From Paraclostridium sordellii (GTDB taxonomy: Bacteria; Bacillota; Clostridia; Peptostreptococcales; Peptostreptococcaceae), in NCBI RefSeq assembly GCF_000953675.1, contig NZ_LN679998.1, forward strand, positions 2,187,268 to 2,251,267: a stretch of DNA of 64,000 nucleotides, read 5' to 3'. The notes under the pieces were generated by a model. That model made no database searches and was not told where the DNA came from. It saw only the letters and a program-made list of their open reading frames with translations. Position numbers and translations under genes: made by a program. The number at the start of each line of letters is the position of its first letter. Position 1 is the stretch's first letter. Shown here piece after piece: positions 42,030-51,559 of this stretch.

Positions 42030-44828
42030 TTATTTTTTTACTTTGAGTTGTAATTTATATAAAGCGTTCATAGCATCTAACGGCGTCATATTTAAAATAT
42101 CTAAATTTTTAATTTCCTTAGTTAACTCATCATCATGTATATTATCAAATGTAATTTGAGTTACAGCAACTTCATCTTCATTTTTATCTTTTTTAAGTTC
42201 TTTATTTTCTCTTTTTAATTTATTTATCTCACTCTTTAAACGTCCAATATTTAAATTATACTCATCATTTTTTCTTTCTAATTCTTCCGTTAATTTATCA
42301 TAATCTAATTTTAATTTATCGTTTATAGAGTCATTTGCTTTATCACTATACTTAGCTTCTCTAGTATCTTCACCTGTTAAGATTTTATTACTACTTAGGT
42401 CTTGTTGTATATGATTTTTTTCTAAATCTTTTAAAATTTCCCTAGATCTGTATATAACTTTTTCAGGTAACTTTGCAAGTTCTGCAACATAGATTCCGTA
42501 ACTCTTATCAGCTCCACCTTCTATTATTTTTCTTAAAAATACAATTCCATCATTATTCTCTTTTACAGCAACCGAATAGTTTTTTACATCACTAAACTCA
42601 TCTTCAAGTTCTACTAATTCATGATAATGCGTTGCAAATAAAGTTTTACATTTTATATTTGCTTGAATATATTCAACAATAGACCAAGCTAAGCTTATAC
42701 CATCATAAGTACTAGTTCCTCTTCCGATTTCATCTAGTATTACTAAACTTTTATCTGTAGCATTTTTTAAAATTTGCGATACCTCAGTCATTTCTACCAT
42801 AAATGTTGATTGTCCCTGTGCTAAATCATCACTAGCTCCAACCCTAGTAAAAATTCTATCTAATATTGGTATATTTGCATATTCTGCAGGAACAAAAGAT
42901 CCTATATGTGCCATTAAAGCTATAACTGCAGTTTGTCTCATATAAGTAGATTTTCCTGCCATATTTGGCCCTGTAATTATATTTATAATATTTTCACCTT
43001 GATTTAAATAAGTATCATTAGGTACAAAATTTTCTTCTCCAACTATACTTTCCACAACTGGATGACGTCCATTTTTTATATCTAGTTTATTTTGTTCATT
43101 TATACGTGGTTTTACATAATTATTAATATACGCAACCGTAGCTAATGAAACAAAAACATCTACATTAGCTATAATCTTTGCAACTGACTGTATTCTATCT
43201 ATATTATCATATATATTATTTCTTATTTCTACAAATATTTCATATTCTAAGCTTTTTATCTTATCTTCTGCATTTAATATCTTATCTTCTATTTCCTTTA
43301 ACTCTGAAGTTATATATCTTTCTGCATTACTTAAAGTTTGTTTTCTTACATAGCTATCATCTATTTTAGCATTTGCTAAATTTGATTTTGTAATTTCTAT
43401 ATAATATCCAAAAACTTTATTAAATCCAATTTTTAAAGATTTAACTCCGGTTTTCTCTTTTTCTCTATTTTCTATTTCCTTTATCATGAAAGCCCCGTTT
43501 TTAGATATATCTCTTAAAGAGTTTAATTCATCGTTAAATTCTGACTTTATTATATTCCCATCTTTTATAGTTATAGATGGTTCTTCTAATATTGCACTAT
43601 CAATTAAAGAGTATATATCGTTTAAGTCGTCCATATTGTTTATATAATTTTTAAGTATTTGTGCACTTGATAAATTTATAGTATCTTTAAGCTTTGGAAG
43701 TTTTTCTATTGAATTTTTTAAATGTATCATTTCTTTTGGTGTTACTTTTTCAAAGGCAATCTTTCCACAAATTCTTTCTATATCATATACATTTTTTAAT
43801 ATATCAATTAGATCTTCTCTCAACATGAAATCTTCTTTTAATTCTTCTATTACATTTAATCTTTTTTCAATTCTATTTTTATTTACTAAGGGCTCTTCAA
43901 CATATTTTCTAAGCATCCTTCCACCCATAGCTGTTGATGTTTTATCTAAAACATGAAGTAATGATCCCTTTTTAGAGTTACCTCTTATGGTAGATGTTAA
44001 CTCTAAATTATTTCTTGTAAACATATCTAATACCATATACTCTTGCGAATTATATATATTTATACTATTTATATTTGATGTTACTTGCTTTTGAGTGTTA
44101 TATATATAGTTTAAAATAATGCATAAACTTGAACTTATAAGTTCACTATCATCTAATTTTAAACTTGATAAATAATCTTCTTCAAAATATTCAGTTAAAA
44201 TTTTTGAATCTAAATAACTCTCATCAAAGTTTTCATTTATATATATATTACTTAAGCTAGCTATAGTTCTTATTTTATCCAAAGTTTTTATGTCATTTGC
44301 AATTATTTCTGTTGGATGAATTTTAGCAATTTCTTCTACTAATTTATCTTCGTTTAAATATGTAGAATTTACTTCTCCCGTACTTATGTCCGTGTAAGAA
44401 ATTCCTATTTTATTATCTTTTGTATATACAGCTAATAAGTAATTATTTTTTTTATTTTCTAATAAACTTCCTTCAAGTACAGTTCCTGGAGTTATTACTC
44501 TTACTACATCTCTTTTAACTATACCTTTTGATGCATTGACATCTTCAACTTGTTCGCATATAGCAACTTTATACCCATTTTCAACTAACTTTGATATATA
44601 ATTTTGTGATGAATGAAATGGAATTCCACACATAGGTGCCCTTTCCTCCATGCCACATTCTCTTCCTGTTAAAGCAATTTCTAAAGTTTTTGAAGCAACT
44701 ATAGCATCTTCAAAGAACATTTCATAAAAATCACCTAATCTAAAAAACATTATACAGTCTCTATATCTATCTTTAACTTCAAAATATTGCCTCATCATAG
44801 GAGTTAATTTGCTTTTATCTATACTCAT
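42030..44828 (-). CDS. mutS: DNA mismatch repair protein MutS
   Basis: 932 residues. Domain I has the mismatch-binding FRLGDFYEMFFEDA (Phe-x-Glu contact near residue 31-40) and ECGMEERAPMCGIPFHS. The lever/clamp helices fill ~270-590. The ATPase has Walker A GPNMAGKSTYMRQTAV near 615, VEMTEVSQILKN, Walker B SLVILDEIGRGTSTYDGISL and the FATHYHEL switch. A coiled, Lys-rich C-terminal extension (~800-895) ends in LDILNMTPLDAMNALYKLQ. It recognises mismatches and recruits MutL. Confidence 0.98.
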   Translation of the reverse strand: MSIDKSKLTPMMRQYFEVKDRYRDCIMFFRLGDFYEMFFEDAIVASKTLEIALTGRECGMEERAPMCGIPFHSSQNYISKLVENGYKVAICEQVEDVNASKGIVKRDVVRVITPGTVLEGSLLENKKNNYLLAVYTKDNKIGISYTDISTGEVNSTYLNEDKLVEEIAKIHPTEIIANDIKTLDKIRTIASLSNIYINENFDESYLDSKILTEYFEEDYLSSLKLDDSELISSSLCIILNYIYNTQKQVTSNINSINIYNSQEYMVLDMFTRNNLELTSTIRGNSKKGSLLHVLDKTSTAMGGRMLRKYVEEPLVNKNRIEKRLNVIEELKEDFMLREDLIDILKNVYDIERICGKIAFEKVTPKEMIHLKNSIEKLPKLKDTINLSSAQILKNYINNMDDLNDIYSLIDSAILEEPSITIKDGNIIKSEFNDELNSLRDISKNGAFMIKEIENREKEKTGVKSLKIGFNKVFGYYIEITKSNLANAKIDDSYVRKQTLSNAERYITSELKEIEDKILNAEDKIKSLEYEIFVEIRNNIYDNIDRIQSVAKIIANVDVFVSLATVAYINNYVKPRINEQNKLDIKNGRHPVVESIVGEENFVPNDTYLNQGENIINIITGPNMAGKSTYMRQTAVIALMAHIGSFVPAEYANIPILDRIFTRVGASDDLAQGQSTFMVEMTEVSQILKNATDKSLVILDEIGRGTSTYDGISLAWSIVEYIQANIKCKTLFATHYHELVELEDEFSDVKNYSVAVKENNDGIVFLRKIIEGGADKSYGIYVAELAKLPEKVIYRSREILKDLEKNHIQQDLSSNKILTGEDTREAKYSDKANDSINDKLKLDYDKLTEELERKNDEYNLNIGRLKSEINKLKRENKELKKDKNEDEVAVTQITFDNIHDDELTKEIKNLDILNMTPLDAMNALYKLQLKVKK

Positions 44829-45027
44829 ACTCTAATCCTCCTCTACATTTTACATATTATATCATATTTAAGCATTTGTATTTAAAAATTTTAAATTCTA
44901 AATTAATAAACAATCACACTTTCCTGTCTTTTTACATATATATTAGTATAGTAAAATTAAGTTTTAATTAAAACTTTACTTTACTATATCACTATATAAA
45001 TAATCAAATAAGAGAGGTTGTTATTCA

Positions 45028-45519
45028 ATGGGATATTATAATGAGTCATGTAACAAGTATAATCACAAAAAATATGATAAGTGTGATAAATGGGATAAAT
45101 GTTGTTGTGAATGTAACAAACATCATCATCATCATGATGACTGCTGCAAGAAAATAAAAGGTGACGTTAATCACTATGAAAACTATAAATGTATAGATGG
45201 TAAAGATTACTGTATAGAAAACAAAAACTACTATGATAATTATTATAAAAAATGTAATCACTATTATATAACTGATTATGATTATATTACAGATCATTAT
45301 TATGAATATGATGTATATCACTATGATACAAAAACTATACATGATGCTAAATATTATGAAGATAGTTGCTATGAAAATAATTACAACAATTATGGCGAAA
45401 ATCATTATAATAAAAATGACTATTATTATAATGATAAAAATGATCATAAAAAAGATGAAGATTATGGAAAATGCAACTGTGAATATTGTAAAAAGCATAA
45501 AAAAAGCTGTAACTACTAA
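45028..45519 (+). CDS. Cys/His/Tyr-rich protein, spore coat-like
   Basis: 163 residues dominated by Tyr, Asn, Lys, Asp, His and Cys. The N-terminus has CCCECNKHHHHHDDCC; the middle has a Tyr-rich stretch (ITDYDYITDHYYEYDVYHYD); the C-terminus has CNCEYCKKHKKSCNY. No signal peptide or membrane helix is seen. Such composition is typical of cross-linked coat or exosporium proteins of spore formers (CotD-like). It has its own AGAGAGG site and promoter region and is not in an operon. Sporulation-stage expression is inferred. A metal-binding protein is the alternative. Confidence 0.6.
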   Translation: MGYYNESCNKYNHKKYDKCDKWDKCCCECNKHHHHHDDCCKKIKGDVNHYENYKCIDGKDYCIENKNYYDNYYKKCNHYYITDYDYITDHYYEYDVYHYDTKTIHDAKYYEDSCYENNYNNYGENHYNKNDYYYNDKNDHKKDEDYGKCNCEYCKKHKKSCNY

Positions 45520-45578
45520 TAATCACAGATTAATATAAATTAAACTCCTGTATAAATATATCAATAAACTAAACCATA

Positions 45579-45632
45579 CTCCTTATGTTAAACATAACAA
45601 GTATTTTACTTGCTATTTGTTAACATAAGGAG
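45579..45632. terminator. Bidirectional terminator
   Basis: Outer stem CTCCTTATGTTAA / TTAACATAAGGAG with an inner CAAGTA / TACTTG pairing. It lies between the convergent coat-like and peptide-binding protein genes. Confidence 0.75.
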
Positions 45633-45639
45633 CTTATTT

Positions 45640-47280
45640 TTATTTATTATTTCCATTTATCAACATAAAAAATGTTGTTGCATTTTTACTTGTACTAAAT
45701 TCTATACTATCTTTATATTTATCTATAAACTCATTTGAAATTCCAATAAAATCTACATCTCCATTTTCATATAAATTAACATCTGCTGTACCTTCTTTTA
45801 CTATCTTAGTATTTACAGATTCTAATTTTATAGCATTTTTATCCCAATATCCTTGATTTTTTGTCATTATATATATATCATCTAATTTCCATTTAGTTAA
45901 TGTAAATGGTCCATTATATAAAGTTGTTTTTTCAGTTGTTCCAAATTTATCTCCTTGTTCCTTTACAAACTTTTCATTTTGAGGGAAAAATACTGGAAAT
46001 GACATTAATCTATCAAAATAATTTACAGGTCTATTTAGTTTAACTTCCAATGTATAATTATCTATAGCCTTAATGCCAATACTGTTTGAGTCTGTTGTTT
46101 TTCCTATATTATAATTTTCTGCTCCAACTATATCATACATTATAAATCCATATTGAGATGCAGTTTTTGGATTTAAAGTTCTTTTAAATCCAAACTCAAA
46201 ATCTTTTGCTGTTACAGGATCCCCATTACTCCAAACAGCATCTTTTCTTAAATAGAAAGTCCATGTTTTTTTATCCTCTGATGATTTCCATTCTTTTGCT
46301 ATTCCTTCAACTATTTCACCGTCATTATTAACTCTTACTAGTCCTTCCATTACATTATTTGCTACACTAAAAGATAAAGAATCTGTAGCTTTGCTCATAT
46401 CAAGTGATGGAATATCAGAGTTACTAGTTAAATTCAACTCATTTTTATCTTCTGCATTTGCCCACTTGTATGCATATTTAGCTCCATAAGGTATTATTGT
46501 TATTCCATCTACATATGGTTTTTGTATATAAGCACTACTACTTTGAAACAATGGCATTAAAAAAGCATCACTTAAAAGTATTTCTTCTGCTTTTGCATAC
46601 TTATTCCAACTTTCTGAAATAGACGTTGCATTTTTTCCTTCTTCAATTAAGGCATTATATTCCTTACTATCATAACCACTATTTTTACCAAACTTACCAT
46701 TAGTTGTAAAAGTCTCTAGGAAAGTTAGTGGATCAGGATAATCAGCTACCCAAGAACTATATACTAAATCATAATCTCCTTCCGATTCTAATTGTTGCTT
46801 TTGTTTGAAAGGTACTTGTTTTAATTCTACCTTTAATCCATCTAAATTAGTTTGCAATTGATTTTGGAAAAACTCGCCAACTCTTTTACTACTTTCTGCA
46901 TCCGATGTTAAAACTTCTATTGTAACATTCTTAAAATTTAAATCTTCTTTAGCTTTTTCCCAATGTTCTTTAGCCTCTTTTAAATCATAGTCATTCCCCA
47001 TATTTCCTGCAATATCTCGATAATCTTTCCCATGATTATCAATTGCTAATCCTTCAGGTGTATAATAGTTAACAGGGCTTGAATCATTATTTAATATTAC
47101 ATTAGTTATTTTTTCTTTATCTATTGCCATAGTTATCGCAAGTCTTGCATCTTTATTTTTTAATAACTCTTTAGATTCTATATCCTGTTTTCCTAAGTCT
47201 TTACCTTCACATCCATATAAACCAATAGTACTCATAAGTATTACTAGTAAACTACACGATATCTTTTTTTTAAATAGCAT
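45640..47280 (-). CDS. Circularly permuted OppA-type peptide-binding lipoprotein
   Basis: 546 residues. A lipoprotein signal peptide ends at LYGC (Cys24). Residues ~42-278 match the second half of OppA-type proteins: DARLAITMAIDKEKI, YYTPEGLAID, YDLVYSSWVADYPDPLTFLE and the normal C-terminal end VDGITIIPYGAKYAYKW. Residues ~281-546 match the first half: ELNLTSNSDIPSLD, NVMEGLVRVNNDGEIVEGIA, RKDAVWSNGDPVTAKDF, YNGPFTLTKWKLDD, FIGISNEFIDKYKD, ending at FFMLINGNNK, exactly where DARLAIT would follow in an ordinary OppA. Total length equals one complete protein. No permease or ATPase genes are adjacent. It would bind peptides outside the membrane if the permuted fold forms. Confidence 0.9.
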   Translation of the reverse strand: MLFKKKISCSLLVILMSTIGLYGCEGKDLGKQDIESKELLKNKDARLAITMAIDKEKITNVILNNDSSPVNYYTPEGLAIDNHGKDYRDIAGNMGNDYDLKEAKEHWEKAKEDLNFKNVTIEVLTSDAESSKRVGEFFQNQLQTNLDGLKVELKQVPFKQKQQLESEGDYDLVYSSWVADYPDPLTFLETFTTNGKFGKNSGYDSKEYNALIEEGKNATSISESWNKYAKAEEILLSDAFLMPLFQSSSAYIQKPYVDGITIIPYGAKYAYKWANAEDKNELNLTSNSDIPSLDMSKATDSLSFSVANNVMEGLVRVNNDGEIVEGIAKEWKSSEDKKTWTFYLRKDAVWSNGDPVTAKDFEFGFKRTLNPKTASQYGFIMYDIVGAENYNIGKTTDSNSIGIKAIDNYTLEVKLNRPVNYFDRLMSFPVFFPQNEKFVKEQGDKFGTTEKTTLYNGPFTLTKWKLDDIYIMTKNQGYWDKNAIKLESVNTKIVKEGTADVNLYENGDVDFIGISNEFIDKYKDSIEFSTSKNATTFFMLINGNNK

Positions 47281-47448
47281 ATATCCTATCCCCCTTACAA
47301 TTTATTATATTTTATTAAAAAACAAGTTATTAGGTACATAGTTTCATTCGCCATTTTCTATTATGTTAATTTATTTTAATTTTTGTATAAAAAAAAGAAA
47401 GTATAAAAATGAAAAAATCATCTTTAAAATACTTTCCTTTATTTTTAA

Positions 47449-48606
47449 TTATTCTTTTGAGTATACAATATTTCCATCTATTATTGTATATAAAGTTTCA
47501 GAAAAAACTTCCATAGGGTTACCTGTAAATATAGCTATATCTGCATCTTTTCCAACTTCAATACTTCCAACTATATCTTCAACTCCACATATTTTTGCAG
47601 GATTTATAGTTATAGCTTTTAATGATTCTTCTATACCTAACCCTTCTTTAGCTGCAAATCCTGCACATATAGGTAAATATTGAATTGGAACAACAGGATG
47701 ATCTGTAGTTATAGCTACATCTACTCCATATTTATTTAAAACTCCTGCAGTTTTAAATGTCCTATTTTTAAGTTCAACCTTACTCCTATTTGTTAGGCTT
47801 GGTCCAACTATTGCGCTAAATCCTGATTTTTTTATATATTCAGGTATTAAATGTCCTTCTGTACAATGATCTAAAGTCATGTCTAAATTGAATTCTTTCG
47901 CTAATCTAATAGCCGTTAAAATATCATCAGCTCTATGTGCATGAGCTTTTAAAGGAATTTTTTTATCTAAAACATCCATAAAACATTCCTGTTTTAAATC
48001 CAACTCAAAGTAATCTCCTTTTTGTAGCGCTTCTTCTTTTTTATTTTTATAATTTATAGCTTTATATAAAGCTTCTCTTAATATAGCTGCTGTTGCCATT
48101 CTAGTAGATGGAGTTGTTTGTTTTGATGAGTATACTCTCTTTGGATTTTCTCCAAATGCAACTTTCATAGCAGCCTCATCCTTTACTATCATATCATCAA
48201 TACATTTACCACTTGTTTTCATAAATAAAAACTTTCCGCCACATACATTAGCACTTCCCTGTCCCGTCATTACAGATGTTATCCCTCCGGCAATTGCATC
48301 TTTAAATGCTTGGTCTAGGGGATTTATAGCATCAATAGCTCTTAGATGCCCTGTTATAGGACTAGTTGATTCATTTATATCATCCCCTTCAAATCTTATT
48401 CCTTCTTCACTTAATCCTATATGACAATGAGCTTCTATTATTCCTGGCATTACCCATGCTCCTTTTGCATCTATTACTGTCATTAATTTTGTTTCTTCTA
48501 TTGTTTCATTTATTGCAATTATTTTTTTATCCTTTATTAATACACAACCATTATGTAGATTTTTACCTGTCATTGTGAAAATTTTACCATTTTTTATAAG
48601 CAGCAT
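47449..48606 (-). CDS. Metal-dependent amidohydrolase (imidazolonepropionase-like)
   Basis: 385 residues. Metal ligands: EAHCHIG near residue 58, KAHAHRADD near 225, TLDHCTEGH near 245 and TTDHPVVP near 305. The flanking small beta domain (MLLIKNGKIFTMTGKNLHN, GSIEVGKDADIAIF) is complete. These enzymes hydrolyse amide or similar bonds; members of this subgroup are often annotated imidazolonepropionase-related or cyclic-peptidase, and the substrate is unknown. No histidine-utilisation genes are nearby. It is monocistronic or paired with rubrerythrin upstream (26-base gap). Confidence 0.85.
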   Translation of the reverse strand: MLLIKNGKIFTMTGKNLHNGCVLIKDKKIIAINETIEETKLMTVIDAKGAWVMPGIIEAHCHIGLSEEGIRFEGDDINESTSPITGHLRAIDAINPLDQAFKDAIAGGITSVMTGQGSANVCGGKFLFMKTSGKCIDDMIVKDEAAMKVAFGENPKRVYSSKQTTPSTRMATAAILREALYKAINYKNKKEEALQKGDYFELDLKQECFMDVLDKKIPLKAHAHRADDILTAIRLAKEFNLDMTLDHCTEGHLIPEYIKKSGFSAIVGPSLTNRSKVELKNRTFKTAGVLNKYGVDVAITTDHPVVPIQYLPICAGFAAKEGLGIEESLKAITINPAKICGVEDIVGSIEVGKDADIAIFTGNPMEVFSETLYTIIDGNIVYSKE

Positions 48607-48632
48607 AAATTCCTCCTACTAAATTTAACTTT

Positions 48633-49169
48633 CTACATACAATCGCAACTAACTTCAAAAAAAGCTTTTGGATGAGAGCATACCGGACATATTGCTAATG
48701 CCTTTTTACCTTGATGAATATGTCCACAGTTCATACATCTCCATTTTATATCCTCATCTTTTTTAAATACTGTGTTCTCTTCTATATGACTAATTAACTC
48801 TAAGTATCTTTCTTCATGTTGTTTCTCAATTTTACCTATAGACTTAAATAAATATGCTATATCATCAAACCCTTCCTCTTGTGCTTCTTTTGCAAATCTA
48901 TAATACATATCAGTCCATTCAAAATTTTCACCTTCTGAAGCTTCATTTAAATTATTTAAAGTTGATTTAATTCCATTGTTTAATAATTTAAACCATATTT
49001 TAGCATGAGCTCTTTCATTATTTGCAGTTTCTTCAAAGAATTTTGCTATTTTATTGTATCCTTCTTTCTTCGCTTGTTCAGCGTAAAAATTATATTTTGT
49101 CATTGCTTTTGATTCTCCTTCAAAAGCTTCCATTAAATTTTTCGCAGTTTTACTATTCTTTAGATCCAT
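48633..49169 (-). CDS. rbr: Rubrerythrin
   Basis: 178 residues. The di-iron four-helix bundle has AFEGESKAMTKYNFYAEQAK, FFEETANNERAHAKIWF and, in the second half, GFDDIAYLFKSIGKIEKQHE. The rubredoxin-like C-terminus has two CxxC pairs (WRCMNCGHIHQGKK and AICPVCSHPKAFF) binding one iron. It reduces hydrogen peroxide in anaerobes. It ends in an extra CDCM. Confidence 0.96.
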   Translation of the reverse strand: MDLKNSKTAKNLMEAFEGESKAMTKYNFYAEQAKKEGYNKIAKFFEETANNERAHAKIWFKLLNNGIKSTLNNLNEASEGENFEWTDMYYRFAKEAQEEGFDDIAYLFKSIGKIEKQHEERYLELISHIEENTVFKKDEDIKWRCMNCGHIHQGKKALAICPVCSHPKAFFEVSCDCM

Positions 49170-49317
49170 ATAAATCCTCCTTAGGGTTAAATATTACTTA
49201 TTATCTTTAATATTAAACTTTAGCTAAATTTATTACTAAAAGAAATCTTTTTCCTATATATGTTATAATTTATTTAAATTTACTTTTGTGAGGAATATAT
49301 ATAATAAAATAGTTACT

Positions 49318-49422
49318 ATGAAAATAAAAAATGATAAAAATATTAAATTTGAGTTCTTTTCAGATAAAGTGCCTAAGTCTGTAAATAATTTAATAAATCT
49401 TATCAAAATAATTATGTATTAA
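49318..49422 (+). CDS. Possible 34-residue peptide in the rubrerythrin-Nudix gap
   Basis: The gap 49170-49516 contains one plus-strand frame from ATG 49318 (MKIKNDKNIKFEFFSDKVPK...). A GAGGAAT site is 20 bases away, too far for good use. It may be a gene remnant. I see no other gene in this gap. A TATAAT box is present near 49264. Confidence 0.25.
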   Translation: MKIKNDKNIKFEFFSDKVPKSVNNLINLIKIIMY

Positions 49423-49516
49423 TTTTTTCAGTATTTTTATAATTATATATATGTATTATCCATTATATATTTGTATAATACTATTATAGTTAAACATTAG
49501 AATTGAGGTATTTAAA

Positions 49517-50125
49517 ATGGAAAATAACTTAAAAGAAAAATTCAGGGAATTTAAACCTTACATAAATGGTCATGAGAATATGAAAAAAGCTTCGGTATTA
49601 ATTCCTATAATAAATATCGATGGCTCTCATTTCATATTATTCGAAGTTAGGTCTAAAAGTTTAAGATCTCAACCTAGTGAAATTTCTTTTCCTGGTGGAA
49701 TGATTGAAAAAGGAGAGTCCCCTATAGAGGCTTGTATACGAGAAACTTGCGAAGAACTTGGAACAACAAAAGATAGTATAGAAATTTTATCTGAATTGGA
49801 TTTATTTGTAAATCCATCTAACATGATAATACACCCATTTGTTGGATTTTTAAAAAATCACAATGAACTTAATCCTAGTCCAGATGAAGTTGATCATACG
49901 TTTTTGGTTCCTATATCTTATTTACTAAAAAATAAACCAATGTCTTTTAGAAATCAAGTTACAGTAATTCCTAACGATGAATTTCCCTATGAGTTAATTC
50001 CCCATAAAGAAAATTATAAATTTCAACCTGGATTTTATGACTCTTTATTTTACAAGTACAAAAACTATGTTATTTGGGGCATAACAGGCAAAATTCTTGA
50101 AAATTTTCTAGATATAATATCATAA
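49517..50125 (+). CDS. Nudix hydrolase, CoA pyrophosphatase-like
   Basis: 202 residues. The Nudix box is complete: G-x5-E-x7-RETCEELG at about 67-89, preceded by RSQPSEISFPGG. The upstream LRSQPSEISFPGG pattern and the length fit the NudL/CoA diphosphatase subfamily, which splits CoA into phosphopantetheine and 3',5'-ADP. It is on the plus strand between leftward operons and ends in a terminator shared with nfnB. Confidence 0.85.
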   Translation: MENNLKEKFREFKPYINGHENMKKASVLIPIINIDGSHFILFEVRSKSLRSQPSEISFPGGMIEKGESPIEACIRETCEELGTTKDSIEILSELDLFVNPSNMIIHPFVGFLKNHNELNPSPDEVDHTFLVPISYLLKNKPMSFRNQVTVIPNDEFPYELIPHKENYKFQPGFYDSLFYKYKNYVIWGITGKILENFLDIIS

Positions 50126-50154
50126 AAAAAGAACTCCTCAAGGAGTTCTTTTTT
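50124..50154. terminator. Bidirectional terminator
   Basis: AAAAAAGAACTCCT-ca-AGGAGTTCTTTTTT, perfect stem between convergent Nudix and nfnB genes. Confidence 0.85.
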
Positions 50155-50156
50155 AT

Positions 50157-51557
50157 CTATGCATTAGTCATTTCTGTTTCTTTATTTTTAAGATATTCAT
50201 CTATAGCCTTAGCAGCTTTTCTTCCTGCACCCATTGCAGATATAACTGTAGCTGCTCCTGTAACTGCATCTCCTCCAGCAAAAACACCATCTTTTGAAGT
50301 TACTCCATTATCATCAGCAACTATACATTCCCATTTATTAGTATCTAGTCCATCTGTAGTAGATGTTATAAGTGGGTTTGGAGATGTTCCAAGTGCCATA
50401 ATAACTGTATCCACAGTCATTATAAACTCAGAGTTTTCTATAACTTGTGGTCTTCTTCTTCCTGAATCATCAGGTTCTCCTAATTCCATTTTAACACATA
50501 CCATTCCTTTTACTTCTCCACTTTCATCTGTTAAAATTTCTACTGGATTAGTTAACGTATCAAATATTATTCCTTCTTCTTTAGCATGGTGTACTTCTTC
50601 TAGTCTAGCTGGAAGTTCAGCTTCACTTCTTCTGTATACTATATGAGTTTCTGCTCCTAATCTAGCTGCTGTTCTTGCAGCATCCATAGCAACATTTCCC
50701 CCACCAATTACTGCAACACTTTTTCCTGTTCTTACAGGAGTCATATAATCTTCTTTATATGCTTTCATTAAGTTTACTCTTGTTAAAAACTCATTTGCAG
50801 AACATACTCCATTAGCATTTTCCCCTGAAATTCCCATAAATTTAGGAAGTCCTGCTCCTGATCCTATAAATACAGCTTCAAATCCTTCTTCATTTAATAA
50901 TTCATCTATAGTTATAGTTCTACCTATTATTGTATTAGTTTCTATTTTTACACCTAAACTTTTAATATTTTCAATTTCCGGCTTAACAACTCCATCTTTA
51001 GGTAATCTAAATTCAGGTATTCCGTAAGTTAAAACTCCACCTGCTTCATGCATAGCTTCAAATATAGTAACATCATATCCTAATTTTGCTAAGTCCCCAG
51101 CACAAGCAAGTCCAGCTGGTCCACTTCCTATAACAGCAACTTTTTTATTATTTGGTTCTTCTGTTTGTACTAAATCAAAATTATGCTCTCTAGAATAATC
51201 AGCAACAAATTTTTCTAATTTTCCTATTGATACCGCATCTGATTTTATACCTAAAACGCAAAGACCCTCACATTGATTTTCTTGTGGACAAACCCTTCCA
51301 CAAACAGCAGGAAGTGAACTATCTTTTGCTATTACTTTAGCTGCTCCTTCAATGTCTCCTTCTTTTAATTTTCCAATAAATCCAGGAATATTTATTTCAA
51401 CAGGACATCCAGATACACATCTTGGTTTTTTACATTCTAGACATCTGCTTGCTTCTTTCATCGCTTCTTCTTTGTTATATCCTAGACAAACTTCATCGAA
51501 ATTTTTAACTCTAACTTCAGCTTCTTGGTGTCTAACTGGTACTTTAACTTTGCTCAT
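50157..51557 (-). CDS. nfnB: NfnB / GltA-type flavoprotein subunit
   Basis: 466 residues. Two 4Fe-4S clusters are bound by CLECKKPRCVSGCP (residues ~38-51) and CGRVCPQENQCEGLC (~90-105). FAD site VIGSGPAGLACAGDLAKLGY starts at ~142, NADPH site VIGGGNVAMDAARTAARLG at ~283. Such proteins are often labelled glutamate synthase small subunit. The gene directly upstream encodes an NfnA-like subunit and no glutamate synthase large subunit is near, so it is more likely NfnB of the electron-bifurcating NADH-dependent ferredoxin:NADP+ oxidoreductase. Confidence 0.9.
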   Translation of the reverse strand: MSKVKVPVRHQEAEVRVKNFDEVCLGYNKEEAMKEASRCLECKKPRCVSGCPVEINIPGFIGKLKEGDIEGAAKVIAKDSSLPAVCGRVCPQENQCEGLCVLGIKSDAVSIGKLEKFVADYSREHNFDLVQTEEPNNKKVAVIGSGPAGLACAGDLAKLGYDVTIFEAMHEAGGVLTYGIPEFRLPKDGVVKPEIENIKSLGVKIETNTIIGRTITIDELLNEEGFEAVFIGSGAGLPKFMGISGENANGVCSANEFLTRVNLMKAYKEDYMTPVRTGKSVAVIGGGNVAMDAARTAARLGAETHIVYRRSEAELPARLEEVHHAKEEGIIFDTLTNPVEILTDESGEVKGMVCVKMELGEPDDSGRRRPQVIENSEFIMTVDTVIMALGTSPNPLITSTTDGLDTNKWECIVADDNGVTSKDGVFAGGDAVTGAATVISAMGAGRKAAKAIDEYLKNKETEMTNA

Positions 51558-51559
51558 GA

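Noticed and set aside
45046..45538. Hydrophobic Ile-rich minus-strand frame and second plus frame over the Tyr-rich gene
   Set aside because: Products of the biased codons of the coat-like gene in other frames; no start signals.
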